DNA of 64,000 nucleotides from DAIDJD01 sp035485275 (GCA_035485275.1 DATHOE010000034.1:138651-202650), one strand, 5' to 3'; shown: positions 9,027 through 18,320, counted from the stretch's first letter. Program-made: numbers and translations. Notes: generated by a model not told the origin, from the sequence alone.

Positions 9027-10943
9027 GTGGCCAAAGTGCGTATCTCATTTTTGGGAAAAGGCGGCGCGTTTTGCGCGCTCCTGGTTTTGGCGGCCTGTGT
9101 TCAGGCCCACGATTATTTTGTCGCCCCCTCTGGGATGGACAGCAACCCCGGCACCCTGGACCAGCCCTTCCGGACCCTTGCCTGGGCGGTCCCCTATGTC
9201 CGCGCGGGGGATACCCTGTATCTTCGCGCCGGGGTGTACCGTCAGGCCGTCAGCGTCGAACACGGCGGCACCGCGTCGGCGCCGGCCGTGTTCAGCGCCT
9301 ACGGGGCGGAAGCCGCGGTTTTAGCGGGTAGCGATCCCCTTGTCGGAACCTGGAAAAAATACGACGGGAAGATATGGTGCCTGGACGGCGTGTCACGCAC
9401 CTCGGACCTTTTCGTGGACGGCCAGGAGATGTCCATAGCCCGATGGCCGACTGCGGGTCCCGGTGCGCCCATGGACCAGGGATGGGCCCTCACCGGCGCC
9501 GGAACCAACGCGGCGGTCGTCGCAGATCCCCATTTACCGGACCTTCCCCTGGTCGGGGCCCGGGTGCACATCGTCCCCGGCTTGGCCTGGGTCAGCTTCA
9601 CCCGGTCGATCAAGGAATACGGGCGGGGAAGGCTCACCCTGTCGAGCCCGGTTTGCGGCGCGACGCCCGCCTATTGCCCCAGGCCCGGAAACCGCTATTT
9701 CCTTTACGGGAGCCTGGCCCTCTTGGGCGGCCCCGGCGAGTGGTACCAGGACCCGGCGACACTGCGGATCTACCTCTGGGCCCCGGACGGCCGCGACCCC
9801 GCCGACCACCTGGTTGAGGTGGCGCGGCGCAAGGCGGTCATCCGGGACGACGGCTATTCCCACGTCGAATTCCGGAATCTGCACACCTTCAGCGGGGGCA
9901 TCAAGATCAGCCGCTGTGTGGGATGCAGGGTGATCGGGGTGGACCAGCGTTACGTGCAGCGCTATACGGAGGTGGAGGGATATTCCGCCGAAAATCCCAC
10001 GAATTCGCTCTACGCCGGAAGCGACTGCGAATGGGCGGACGGATCCATTGAGGGAAGCAGCGGCGACGGTCTGGCGGTTTCCGGCACGCACCAGCACGTG
10101 CACGACATGCTCATCCACGACGTGTGCCGGGAAGCCAGCTACTCGGGGGCCCTGGCCCTGCTCGGAAGCGGGCAGGTCATCGAGAACAACACCCTCTATG
10201 ACAGCGGTCGCTATCTCATCAACCTGGGGACAACCCACGGCGGACGCATCGCCCACAACGACCTGTACAATTCCGGCTTGCTGACGAACGACTCGGGGGC
10301 CATCTATTCATATGACACCGACGGCGCCGGCATGGTCATTGCCTTCAACGACGTGCACCATGCGCCCGGCACCCGCGGTGTCGGGATCTACCTCGACAAC
10401 GGCGACTCCGACTACGTGGTGCTTCACAATCTTGTCCATGACTGCGCCTGGGCCGGGGTCGAATTGAACCTGCCGAGCAACTGCAATGTCGTCTGCAACA
10501 ACACGCTTTGGAATTGCAAGCATTGGGTTTGGGCCGACGGCAACATCCATTACCACTCGATGACCGGCACGGTGCTGGCGAACAATGTGGTCAACGGGAC
10601 CGAATTGCTGGTGAGGGACCGTTTGGCGCCCGTCCAGGTGCGCAACGCCGCCCTGCTCCAGCCGCCGCAGCTCTTCGCGCCGGGCGGCTTCTCACTGGCC
10701 GCGGGCTCCTGGGCCATCGCTTCGGGGGTTTCGATCCCGCCCTATACCGACGGCGGATGCGGCGCGGCCCCGGACCTGGGGGCCATCAATTACGGCTGCG
10801 GCCAGGATTGGAGCGCGGGTTGCGCCCGCAGGCCGGCGGCCTTCCCGTATCCGGCGCTGGAAATGCTCGGCATGGGTCCGTCCCCGGGCCCGGACCCCCG
10901 GACGGAGCACCCTTCGGCCGGCGGAGCTGCGCCGTGGAACTAG
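9027..10943 (+). CDS. Secreted right-handed parallel beta-helix protein (DUF1565-like)
   Basis: 638-residue exported protein. A signal peptide runs from VRISFLGKGG into the hydrophobic LLVLAACVQA. The mature part opens with HDYFVAPSGMDSNPGTLDQP and YLRAGVYR, the typical N-terminus of DUF1565 or polysaccharide-active beta-helix proteins. Residues about 280-500 hold the rungs: IENNTLYDSG, IAHNDLYNSG, GIYLDNGDSDY, LHNLVHDC. These folds include lyases, epimerases and glycosidases acting on polysaccharides. I cannot assign catalytic residues. The frame is open far upstream, but only from GTG 9027 (AGGGA six bases before) or GTG 9036 does the signal peptide fit. Lying inside the export locus, it may tailor or degrade the polymer. 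It overlaps the next gene by ten bases. Confidence 0.8.
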   Translation: MAKVRISFLGKGGAFCALLVLAACVQAHDYFVAPSGMDSNPGTLDQPFRTLAWAVPYVRAGDTLYLRAGVYRQAVSVEHGGTASAPAVFSAYGAEAAVLAGSDPLVGTWKKYDGKIWCLDGVSRTSDLFVDGQEMSIARWPTAGPGAPMDQGWALTGAGTNAAVVADPHLPDLPLVGARVHIVPGLAWVSFTRSIKEYGRGRLTLSSPVCGATPAYCPRPGNRYFLYGSLALLGGPGEWYQDPATLRIYLWAPDGRDPADHLVEVARRKAVIRDDGYSHVEFRNLHTFSGGIKISRCVGCRVIGVDQRYVQRYTEVEGYSAENPTNSLYAGSDCEWADGSIEGSSGDGLAVSGTHQHVHDMLIHDVCREASYSGALALLGSGQVIENNTLYDSGRYLINLGTTHGGRIAHNDLYNSGLLTNDSGAIYSYDTDGAGMVIAFNDVHHAPGTRGVGIYLDNGDSDYVVLHNLVHDCAWAGVELNLPSNCNVVCNNTLWNCKHWVWADGNIHYHSMTGTVLANNVVNGTELLVRDRLAPVQVRNAALLQPPQLFAPGGFSLAAGSWAIASGVSIPPYTDGGCGAAPDLGAINYGCGQDWSAGCARRPAAFPYPALEMLGMGPSPGPDPRTEHPSAGGAAPWN

Positions 10944-12175
10944 GGCGTCCGGCAAGGCAGGGGCGGGTTTGCCTTCTTTGGCATCGTTTTGGGCCATACC
11001 ATCACGCCCGCTTGAAGGCCGTCCAGGCCTTGCGGGACTGCGTCGGGGTCGAGTTCTCCTCCGTTGATCCGACCTACGCCTGGGACAAGGTGGCCGCGAA
11101 ATCCGGCTCCAAGATGGTGACCTTGTTTTCCGACAGCTTTTCGCAGGACATCCCGGTCCGGAGGATCGAACGCAGGCTCGGGGAGGTCTTCGCCGCCATC
11201 CGCCCCGCGGCGGTCGTCATCCCCGGTTGGTCCGACCGGGTTCCGCTGGCGGCCCTCGAATGGTGCGTCAGGCAGCGTGTCCCCGCGGTGCTGATGTCGC
11301 CGAGCCAGCGGGGCGATGCGCCCCGGGTCTGGTACAAGGAGTGGCCGAAAAGGCGGATCGTGAGCCTCTTCAGCGCGGCCTTGGTCGGCGGTGCGCCCCA
11401 GAAACGCTATTTGACGGAGCTGGGCTTTCCCGGCGAAAGGGTCTTTTTCGGTTACAACGTCGTCGATAACGCCCATTTCTCCAAAGGGGCGAGGAAGGCG
11501 CGCAATTCCGGGGAGGCGCTCCGCATGCGGCTGGGGCTTCCAAAGGATTACTTCCTGGTCTCGACCCGCTTTGTTCCGAAAAAAAACCTGGAGAGATTCC
11601 TGGCGGCCTACGCCGCCTATACACGGAAGGTTTCAGGGCGACCCTGGAGCCTAATCCTCCTGGGCGACGGACCCCTGCGGCCCAAGCTGGAAAGCATGGT
11701 CGACGCGCTGGGTTTGCGGAATTTTGTGGGCATGCCTGGCTTCAAACAATACAATGACTTGCCCGTCTATTATGGATTGGCGAAAGCCATGGTGTTGCCG
11801 AGCGCGTCTGAGCAGTGGGGCTTGGTCGTGAATGAGGCCATGGCGGCCGGCCTGCCGGTGCTGGTGTCCGGCGCTTGCGGCTGCGCGGAAGACCTTGTTC
11901 GTGACGGGGTGAACGGTTTTTTGCTGGACCCCTTGGACACGGAGCAAATGGCTGAAGCCCTTCTCAGGACCAGCCGGGCGAAGAAAAAATTGGCCCACAT
12001 GGGCGCGCTGGGCGCCCGGATCATAGGGCAGTGGAGTCCGCGGACCTTTGCCGAAGGCCTGTCGCGGGCCTTAGAGTCGGCGCTGAGGGCCCCGTCGGCC
12101 GGATTCGGGCCCCTCGACAGGATGATTCTCGGCGTGGTCCAGCGCCAGAATCTAAAAGGTTACCGGGATCAATGA
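10934..12175 (+). CDS. GT4 family glycosyltransferase
   Basis: 413-residue GT-B glycosyltransferase. The C-terminal domain has FLVSTRFVPKKNLERFLAAY, ILLGDGPLRPKLE, VLPSASEQWGLVVNEAMAAG (the E-x7-E donor site of GT4) and GCGCAEDLVRDGVNGFL. The N-terminal domain is shorter and variable, as expected for an acceptor domain. No transmembrane segment is seen; it should act at the inner membrane on the lipid-linked oligosaccharide. GTG 10934 overlaps the stop of the beta-helix gene and has GCGGAG seven bases before it, so translation is probably coupled. Sugar and acceptor are unknown. Confidence 0.87.
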   Translation: MELGRPARQGRVCLLWHRFGPYHHARLKAVQALRDCVGVEFSSVDPTYAWDKVAAKSGSKMVTLFSDSFSQDIPVRRIERRLGEVFAAIRPAAVVIPGWSDRVPLAALEWCVRQRVPAVLMSPSQRGDAPRVWYKEWPKRRIVSLFSAALVGGAPQKRYLTELGFPGERVFFGYNVVDNAHFSKGARKARNSGEALRMRLGLPKDYFLVSTRFVPKKNLERFLAAYAAYTRKVSGRPWSLILLGDGPLRPKLESMVDALGLRNFVGMPGFKQYNDLPVYYGLAKAMVLPSASEQWGLVVNEAMAAGLPVLVSGACGCAEDLVRDGVNGFLLDPLDTEQMAEALLRTSRAKKKLAHMGALGARIIGQWSPRTFAEGLSRALESALRAPSAGFGPLDRMILGVVQRQNLKGYRDQ

Positions 12176-12211
12176 TGTCATTCGGTCAATTAGCGGGCGT
12201 CGGGTTGAAAC

Positions 12212-13498
12212 GTGGGTAGGCCGAAAATAGGCATCGTCTCCGGAATTCTGAACCCCAGATACGGCGGACCACCGGCGGTGATACGCGGCCACATCCGCGG
12301 GCTCGGCTCGCGGGCCGAAGTGAAGGTCTTCGGCGTGCAGGATCCCGGGGACGAGGCGGAGTTGCGCGGCCTCTATCCGGGATGCGAGCTGTTTCCGAGG
12401 GCCTTTCCGAAGCGCTGGTTCAGGGGCCAGGGCCTGCGCCAGGCTCTGGTCGAGCAGGCGCCGGGCCTGGATCTCCTCCACGCCCACATGCTTTGGGACC
12501 ACACCGTGTGGGCGACGGCCCACGCCGCGCGCAGCGCCAAGGTGCCCTTCATCGTTTCGCCCCACGGCAACATTTTGAACGTCGAACCGTGGTGGCCGCC
12601 GCACAAGGTCGCCTACCGTGAAATCGTCCTCAAACCCCTGCTGAAAAATTGCGCCTTCGTGCACGCCCTGAGCGAGCGCGAGGCCGAAGGCTGCCGGCGC
12701 TTCGGGGTCGTCTGCCCCATCCGCGTGATCCCCAACGGCCTGCCGCTGTCCGACTACTCCCTGCGCAGGGATCCGGAGCTGGCGCTGGAGACCTGGCCCG
12801 CCCTGAGGGGACGGAGGGTCCTGCTGTTCATAGGTCGCCTGGCGCCGCTCAAGGGCCTGGACATGCTGTTGAACGCGTGGAGCCGCTGCCTGCACGACCC
12901 GAGTTTGCGCGACTGGATTTTGGTGATCGCCGGCCACGACTACCGTGGCTACGCCCAGCAGGTCGCGCTCCAGGTGAAGGCGCTGGGTCTGGAGGGAAGC
13001 GTGATCCTTCCGGGACCCGTGCTGGGGGCCCTGAAACAGTCCCTGCTGGGCCATGCCGAGGCCTTCGCCCTGCCCTCCCGCACGGAAGGCTTCAGCGTCG
13101 CCCTCCTGGAGGCCCTGTCGGCGTCCCTGCCCTGCGTGTACACGACCGAATGCCATTTCAGCGACCTGGCCAAGAAGGGCGGGGGCTGGGAGGTCCAGCC
13201 CAACGCCGGCGACCTTTCCGAGGCCCTCGAGCTCGCGTTGCGGCAGACGCCGGAACGCTTGAAGAGCATGGGCGCGGCCGGGAACGCCCTGGGCCGGGCC
13301 AAGTACAGCCTTGAACGGGTGGCGGACCAGCTGCTGGACATGTATAGGACGGCGCTGGGGCGGCGGGGGCTTCCGCCGCCGCGGAACGCCGGCCTGGCAT
13401 ACCATAAAAACGGGGCCCAAAAAGGGCGCGGGCCGGCGCAGACGGCCGTGCAATTCAGCTGGCGCAGGACCGGAGGCGGATGGGCTCGTCCGGCCTAG
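12212..13498 (+). CDS. GT4 family glycosyltransferase
   Basis: 428-residue GT-B enzyme. The N-terminal part shows GGPPAVIRGHIRGL and LLHAHMLWDHTVWA, then SPHGNI; the C-terminal part has LFIGRLAPLKGLDMLLNAW, ILPGPVLGALKQSLLGHAEA and LPSRTEGFSVALLEALSASL, which contains the EGFSxxLLE donor site. The last 40 residues (from about 385) are basic and low in complexity and look like a tail outside the fold. The start is GTG 12212; no good ribosome binding site precedes it. The stop shares the palindrome CTAG with the convergent acyltransferase gene. Role: another transfer step in the polysaccharide locus. Confidence 0.87.
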   Translation: MGRPKIGIVSGILNPRYGGPPAVIRGHIRGLGSRAEVKVFGVQDPGDEAELRGLYPGCELFPRAFPKRWFRGQGLRQALVEQAPGLDLLHAHMLWDHTVWATAHAARSAKVPFIVSPHGNILNVEPWWPPHKVAYREIVLKPLLKNCAFVHALSEREAEGCRRFGVVCPIRVIPNGLPLSDYSLRRDPELALETWPALRGRRVLLFIGRLAPLKGLDMLLNAWSRCLHDPSLRDWILVIAGHDYRGYAQQVALQVKALGLEGSVILPGPVLGALKQSLLGHAEAFALPSRTEGFSVALLEALSASLPCVYTTECHFSDLAKKGGGWEVQPNAGDLSEALELALRQTPERLKSMGAAGNALGRAKYSLERVADQLLDMYRTALGRRGLPPPRNAGLAYHKNGAQKGRGPAQTAVQFSWRRTGGGWARPA

Positions 13499-14595
13499 GC
13501 CGCGATTTTTTTGCGCAAATCCATGAAGGGCTTTTCGACCAGCAGGTAGGACGCCGCACCCAATACCAGCGAAAAGACGATACAAAAAAATTGGGACTCC
13601 AACGATTCGCCTCCGAACAAGATCACGGCCGCCAAGAGGCCGACCGTATGAAGCAGGTACAGCGAATAGGAGATGGTCCCCAGCCAGTGGAACGCTAAAA
13701 AACCCGGGGTCCTTCCTTGTTTCGTCTCCGTGGGCGCAAGTTCCAGCATCACCAGCGTCAGGATCAGGAACGCGCAAGCATAGGGCATGATCCATCGGTT
13801 CAGTTCGGATCCGTGAAACCTGAGGTTGAGGACCGGGACCAGGAAATTCAAGGCTATCGCCAGGAAAAGAAAGCCGAGCGTCCGGCCCCGGGGCCCGTAA
13901 AAATTTTTCAGCTTTTCGAAACTCGCCTTTTTGACGGTCCATTCCGCGAGCAGGGCCCCGAGGTACCAGGACCAGAATGTGGTGATGAAAACTTCCTGCG
14001 CGACAATCCGCCAGGGATTCGCCTCGGCGATGAAACGGCTCACGAAAAAATACCAGACGAGCGCGGCCATGAAGGCCAGGGTGAGCTGCTTCAGGGAGAA
14101 ATCCAGCGCTTTGAAAGCCAGGGCGTAACAGAGATAAAACTGGGCCTCGAGAGCGATGGTCCAAAACGGGCCGTTGATCGTGCGCCAGCCGAGGGGATAG
14201 AAATTGTGCGCAAAAATGAAGTGGAAGAAAACGTCGTAGGCGCCCAGCGGGGGGCTGATGTCCCCCGTGGTCCGGAAACAGCCGGCAATCAGGCAAACGA
14301 CGATCGCGAAGTAGTAAGCGGGCACGATCCTGAATATGCGGTTCAGCGCGAACGGCCGCAAGGCCAAGCCCCCCTGCCCCCGTTCCGCCCGTATGGCCTG
14401 GGGGCGATGGATGCAAAAACCGCTCAACACGAAGAAAATGCTCACCCCCCAGAAGCCCAAATTACGCAGTATGGGGTGGTAGCCGTTCAGGTGGTCGTAA
14501 TATTGGCGGTACATATGGAAAACCAACACGGCGAAGGCGGCAATTCCACGCAACACATCCAAGGAATCCAGGCGTTGTTTTGGCGCTGATTGCAT
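13495..14595 (-). CDS. Acyltransferase 3 family (OafA/OatA-like)
   Basis: 366-residue polytopic membrane protein of the acyltransferase-3 family, which O-acetylates or otherwise acylates exported sugars using acyl-CoA. The family signature is at the N-terminus, LDSLDVLRGIAAFAVLVFH (catalytic His 27), followed by GVSIFFVLSGFCI and about ten membrane helices. FWTIALEAQFYL matches the second conserved block (W-x-L-x-x-E-x-x-F-Y). No SGNH domain is attached. ATG 14595 lies behind an A/T-rich leader without a clear Shine-Dalgarno. It converges on the GT4 gene and shares four bases with it. Likely target: the polysaccharide made by the preceding genes. Confidence 0.88.
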   Translation of the reverse strand: MQSAPKQRLDSLDVLRGIAAFAVLVFHMYRQYYDHLNGYHPILRNLGFWGVSIFFVLSGFCIHRPQAIRAERGQGGLALRPFALNRIFRIVPAYYFAIVVCLIAGCFRTTGDISPPLGAYDVFFHFIFAHNFYPLGWRTINGPFWTIALEAQFYLCYALAFKALDFSLKQLTLAFMAALVWYFFVSRFIAEANPWRIVAQEVFITTFWSWYLGALLAEWTVKKASFEKLKNFYGPRGRTLGFLFLAIALNFLVPVLNLRFHGSELNRWIMPYACAFLILTLVMLELAPTETKQGRTPGFLAFHWLGTISYSLYLLHTVGLLAAVILFGGESLESQFFCIVFSLVLGAASYLLVEKPFMDLRKKIAA

Positions 14596-14789
14596 ATTAT
14601 TTTTTACTGATTTCGATGGGGGCGATCATCGGGCGGGACATCCATCACCTTATCTGGCATGACGCTGAAAAAATGTTTTCAGGCCGCGTTTTCCAACCGA
14701 GATTTTGAATAAGCCTCTTGTTCGTGAATGATAGTCCCCGTATTTCTTGGTGTCCACCGGTATCGGGGAAGCCGCGCCGTGGAGGCGAT

Positions 14790-15470
14790 TTACGAGGCGG
14801 TCAGCGCCGCGTTTTCCCCCAGGAAGCCTTCGGCCTCGGCGCCGGCCCGTTCCAGCCCTTCCTGGAGCCGTCGCAGGTCCCCGTTTTGGTCCCCGTTGTC
14901 CCGGTTGAAACGCAGCTCCTCCCCGAACCAGAAGACTCCATGGGCAAAGGGCGGCGCCACGACCATCCGGTCCCAGCTCTTCAGCCTCGGGGCCGGCCGG
15001 CAGGCGAACGCGACGGGGACGACGGAGCAGCCGCTGAGGCGGGCCAGCTTGACGGCCCCGTCTTTCGCCTCGCGGCGGGGTCCCTTCGGGCCGTCCACGG
15101 TGAGCAGGACGTGTTCGCCGCGTCCGAGGAAGCTTTGCAGCTCCAGCAGGCCGGTGCTGCCGCCCCGTGTGGAGGAGCCGCGCGCCGGTTCGAGCCAGCC
15201 CAGGCGCACCAGGGCCCGGCTGATCAGCTCGCCGTCGAAACTTTGGCTGGCCAGGGCGTGCAGTGGCTGGCCGCGGTAAAAACCGGCGATCAGGGAGTTT
15301 TCGTGCCAGACGGCGTAGATGAAGGGTTTTTCGGGGGCTGCAAAGGGCGACAGGGAGGTCTGGCCGGCCTCCTTGATCTTCCAGGTGGCGGCAAGGCCCC
15401 TCAAGGTCCAGGCCCCCAGGCGTGGAACCGTGGAAAGGATCAATTTTTCCTTCAAATTTCTGGGCTGCAT
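14790..15470 (-). CDS. DUF374 lysophospholipid acyltransferase-like protein
   Basis: 226-residue protein of the DUF374/LPLAT group, related to lipid A late acyltransferases. Seen from ATG 15470: IYAVWHENSL at 51-60 with the H-x4-type acyltransferase motif, ASQSFDGEL at 74-82, RGSSTRGG at 98-105, and TVDGPKGPRR at 124-133, the order typical of DUF374. Many DUF374 members sit with lipid A or Kdo genes and probably acylate an envelope lipid or glycan at the membrane. The frame is open to an ATG at 15524, but homologous proteins begin near LKEKLILSTVPRLG, so 15470 is preferred. It stands alone on the minus strand between two loci. Confidence 0.82.
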   Translation of the reverse strand: MQPRNLKEKLILSTVPRLGAWTLRGLAATWKIKEAGQTSLSPFAAPEKPFIYAVWHENSLIAGFYRGQPLHALASQSFDGELISRALVRLGWLEPARGSSTRGGSTGLLELQSFLGRGEHVLLTVDGPKGPRREAKDGAVKLARLSGCSVVPVAFACRPAPRLKSWDRMVVAPPFAHGVFWFGEELRFNRDNGDQNGDLRRLQEGLERAGAEAEGFLGENAALTAS

Positions 15471-15604
15471 ATTTTTTTTATCCCCAAATTGAAAGCAATT
15501 GTCCAGCGCCTTTAGATCGGGCAACTTTGGGCCGTTTTCGCCGTATCCTTAAGGTGGGTGAAGAAAAGACTTTGGACGTCGGGCAAGGCCTTTGGGGGAA
15601 AACC

Positions 15605-16915
15605 ATGACCATGATGCGAGCCACGATTCTGGGCCTCCTTTTGGCGGGCCTGCCTCCCCTGTGCGCGCAGGGCGCCCAGCACGCTTGGGGAGGCGTCCAA
15701 AGCGGGGGCGCCCCCCGCCAGGCGGCCCCCGCGCGGCAGCCCCTGGTCATCAATATGGGCCGGCCCAGCAGCGGCTACGCCCGCAATTTCCCCTCCCAAC
15801 AACGGGCCCAGGCGGCCCCTGCGGCGCGGCCCTCCTGGGGCCACGTCAACTGGTCGGCGTCGGTCTCCGGCCGGGGGGCGATGCCCGGCCGCTCATACGG
15901 CGCGGCGCAGCCTCGCACAGCCCGGCCCTCCGCCTCGTCCTGGGCCGGTTCGGCCTTCGGCGGGCTGCGCCCGGCAGCGGGAACGCGCATGGCCGTCGCC
16001 CGCCACCACCATCCTTACACCCAGGGCTATGTGCGCCACAAACTGCGCACCCTGGGCGTGACCGCGGAACCCAGCCTGATCACCGACCGCTCGGAGATGC
16101 TCCACACCGACGCGGCGCATTCGACCATCCGCTACCCCACACGGGGGCCCCAGGGCGCGGCCCTGCCCACGCGGCGCCTGAATCCGGCCCAGGCCTCGGA
16201 CGCGGCGCTGGTGCGCGCGCACATGGGCAGGGTGGACGATCCCGGCTGGCGGGCCAACGTGGAAAGCTACAACAGCATCGAGAACAGGCCGGGACACTAC
16301 TATTGGCACAAGGACAACGGCTTCAACTATTGCCATTACCTCGACGCTTCCGGCTATCAATGGTACGGATGGTACCTGGGGGACGGATTCTTTTGGACCC
16401 GGGATTTCAACGGCCGCTGGTGGTGGTATGACCAGGCGGACGCGCGCTGGGACTTCTATAACGACAATTTTTGGTGGTGGCAGGACCCGGACCACGTCGG
16501 CGACCTGTATTGCTACAACGACGGGGCCTACATACCCGTCAATTCGGCCGAGGACCAGATCGTCGTGAGCCAGCCCGACACCACGGACTACCAGACCTTC
16601 ACCAGCCCGGACGGCAGCCGCGAGGTGAAGCTGGTCGCCGGAGGCTCGGACGCCTTCCTGTACGACACCGCGGTGCCGCCCTCATTCGACCCCGTGTACC
16701 TGGCCTCAGGCGTGCAGAGCGTGCAGTTCTCGGACACCAGCAACGGCCGGCCTTTGGAGATCGTGCTCAGGCTCGACGACGGTTCCTTCGACCTCTTCGA
16801 CGCCCAGGGCCAGGCCTATGGCCCGGGCAACAACGACACGGACGCCGCGAACTATGAAAGCGGCGACGGCTCGGCCCCGGGGGACACCATCCCCTCCCAG
16901 CCGGTCAATCCCTGA
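15605..16915 (+). CDS. Secreted aromatic-rich protein of unknown function
   Basis: 436 residues. A signal peptide (MTMMRATILGLLLAGLPPLC, cleavage after the Ala-Gln-Gly region) is followed by about 110 residues rich in Ala, Gln, Pro, Arg and Ser, probably disordered. Residues about 231-312 form a strikingly aromatic block (HYYWHKDNGF, YQWYGWYLGDGFFW, GRWWWYDQAD, NFWWWQDPDH), packed with Trp, Tyr, Phe, Asp and Gly. The C-terminal third resembles a small beta domain (SREVKLVAGGSDAFLYDT) with an acidic end. I do not recognise the family. Trp/Tyr spacing suggests a repeated strand unit binding carbohydrate or forming a rigid surface structure. ATG 15605 is favoured because GGGGGA precedes it and the signal peptide starts there. 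It converges with the next gene, overlapping 11 bases. Confidence 0.7.
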   Translation: MTMMRATILGLLLAGLPPLCAQGAQHAWGGVQSGGAPRQAAPARQPLVINMGRPSSGYARNFPSQQRAQAAPAARPSWGHVNWSASVSGRGAMPGRSYGAAQPRTARPSASSWAGSAFGGLRPAAGTRMAVARHHHPYTQGYVRHKLRTLGVTAEPSLITDRSEMLHTDAAHSTIRYPTRGPQGAALPTRRLNPAQASDAALVRAHMGRVDDPGWRANVESYNSIENRPGHYYWHKDNGFNYCHYLDASGYQWYGWYLGDGFFWTRDFNGRWWWYDQADARWDFYNDNFWWWQDPDHVGDLYCYNDGAYIPVNSAEDQIVVSQPDTTDYQTFTSPDGSREVKLVAGGSDAFLYDTAVPPSFDPVYLASGVQSVQFSDTSNGRPLEIVLRLDDGSFDLFDAQGQAYGPGNNDTDAANYESGDGSAPGDTIPSQPVNP

Positions 16916-17801
16916 GGCGGGCGGGGTAGCGGCCCGCCCGGATGAGCTCCGCGAGGCCGGCGGCGACCAGGGCCTTGTCCTCGCGGTAGGTGATCCCGAA
17001 CCAGGCGTCGCTTGAGGGCAGCACCGTGACCTCGGCCCGGCCGTCCTTGACCAGGCCGTCCACGACCCCGGGCACGTAGAGCTCGCCCTTCGCCAGGAGC
17101 TCCTCCCGCCGCAAAAAGGCGTCAAAGGCGCGGCCGAGGTGGCCGAAGATCGAGGGCGTGAAGCCGAAGAAGTTCATGGAGACGGTCTCGCGGCCGCTGA
17201 AGACGGCGCCGCTGACCTGGTCGCGCGCGCCTTCGGGCGTTTTCTCGATCTTGAGGGTTTCGACCACGCCGCGCAGCTTCCCGCCCTCCACCGCGCAGAT
17301 GCCGCGCGACACGGTGCCGTGCTCGCTGAGCGTGGCCTTGAGTTCGTAGCCGACCATGCAATAGTCCGCCAGGGCCCCGTCCTTGGCCGCCCGGAGGCGC
17401 CGGGCCATGGCGTCGAAGCCCTGGCGTCCGTAGAAGTCGTCGGCGTTGACCATGGCGAAGGGCTCTTGGATGAGGCCCTCGGCCATGAGCACCGCGTGGC
17501 CCGTGCCCCAGGGTTTTTCCCGGCCCTCCGGCCGCTTGAACCAGGCCGGGGTCTTGTCCAGCTCCTGGTAGGCGTAGTCCACGGCTATTTTTTTCTCGAA
17601 GCGGCTCCCCAGATCCCTTTTGAAGGCCTCCGCGAAATCCGGGCGAACCACGAAAACGGCCTTGCCGAAGCCGGCCCCCACCGCGTCATGGAGCGAATAG
17701 TCCAGCAGGGTCTCGCCGCCGGGGCCCACGGGATCCATCTGTTTCAGGCCCCCGTAGCGGCTTCCCATGCCGGCTGCCAGGATCAGGAGGGTGGGCTTCA
17801 T
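16905..17801 (-). CDS. Sugar-phosphate nucleotidyltransferase family protein
   Basis: 298-residue single-domain nucleotidyltransferase of the GlmU/RmlA fold. The signature LLILAAGMGSRYGGLKQMD occupies residues 5-23, where the G-x-G-S-R loop binds the NTP. GTGHAVLMAE at about 100 and MVNADDFYG at about 117 (metal-binding Asp) are typical. No left-handed beta-helix or acyltransferase domain follows. It activates a sugar phosphate, or a related substrate, to a nucleotide derivative in the cytoplasm; the exact substrate cannot be read. Isolated on the minus strand, it ends inside the 3' end of the aromatic-rich gene. Use in surface glycan synthesis is plausible. Confidence 0.85.
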   Translation of the reverse strand: MKPTLLILAAGMGSRYGGLKQMDPVGPGGETLLDYSLHDAVGAGFGKAVFVVRPDFAEAFKRDLGSRFEKKIAVDYAYQELDKTPAWFKRPEGREKPWGTGHAVLMAEGLIQEPFAMVNADDFYGRQGFDAMARRLRAAKDGALADYCMVGYELKATLSEHGTVSRGICAVEGGKLRGVVETLKIEKTPEGARDQVSGAVFSGRETVSMNFFGFTPSIFGHLGRAFDAFLRREELLAKGELYVPGVVDGLVKDGRAEVTVLPSSDAWFGITYREDKALVAAGLAELIRAGRYPARLRD

Positions 17802-17909
17802 GGTCTCTCCGGTGAGAAAGCGTGGCGTTTTCCGTGCGCCGGGGGTTTAATGCGTCCTGGCTCGAAGCCAGGCCCCCGGCCGTCCCTGAAGCTCAATGAA
17901 AGGCCATCC

Positions 17910-18320
17910 ATGTCCATCACCGTATGCACCGGCAAGCTCCACCGCGTCCGCGTCACCGGCGCGCGCCTCGACTACGAGGGAAGCATCACCATCGACAGCC
18001 GCCTCATGGCGGCGGCCGGCATCCTGCCCTTCCAGCTGCTGCACATCAACAGCATGGCCAACGCCGTCCATTGGGAGACCTACGCCATCGAGGGCGCCGC
18101 CGGCAAGGGGGAGATCCTCCTCAACGGCTGCCCGGCGCGCCTGTTCCAACCGGGCGACCAGGTGATCATACTGGCTTTGGAGCAGATGGAGCGGGCCCAG
18201 GCGGCCCGGGTGCGCCAGAAGGTGGTGCTGGTGGACGAGCACAACAGGATACGCAGCGTGGAACTGAAGGGCCTCAGGCGCAGGTCCGGGGCTCAGCCCC
18301 GGACGAGGCGCTCGGTCTGA
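17910..18320 (+). CDS. panD: Aspartate 1-decarboxylase
   Basis: Makes beta-alanine from L-aspartate for pantothenate and CoA, using a covalent pyruvoyl group. The protein is 136 residues, standard for the family. The self-cleavage site is intact at G24-S25 within DYEGSITID, with K9 nearby, and NSMANAVHWETY and ILLNGCPARLFQPGDQVII are the usual family blocks. ATG 17910 has AAAGG seven bases before it; the frame is open far upstream, but conservation starts here. The 3' end overlaps the convergent PLP-enzyme gene by 28 bases. panB and panC are not in this window. Confidence 0.96.
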   Translation: MSITVCTGKLHRVRVTGARLDYEGSITIDSRLMAAAGILPFQLLHINSMANAVHWETYAIEGAAGKGEILLNGCPARLFQPGDQVIILALEQMERAQAARVRQKVVLVDEHNRIRSVELKGLRRRSGAQPRTRRSV

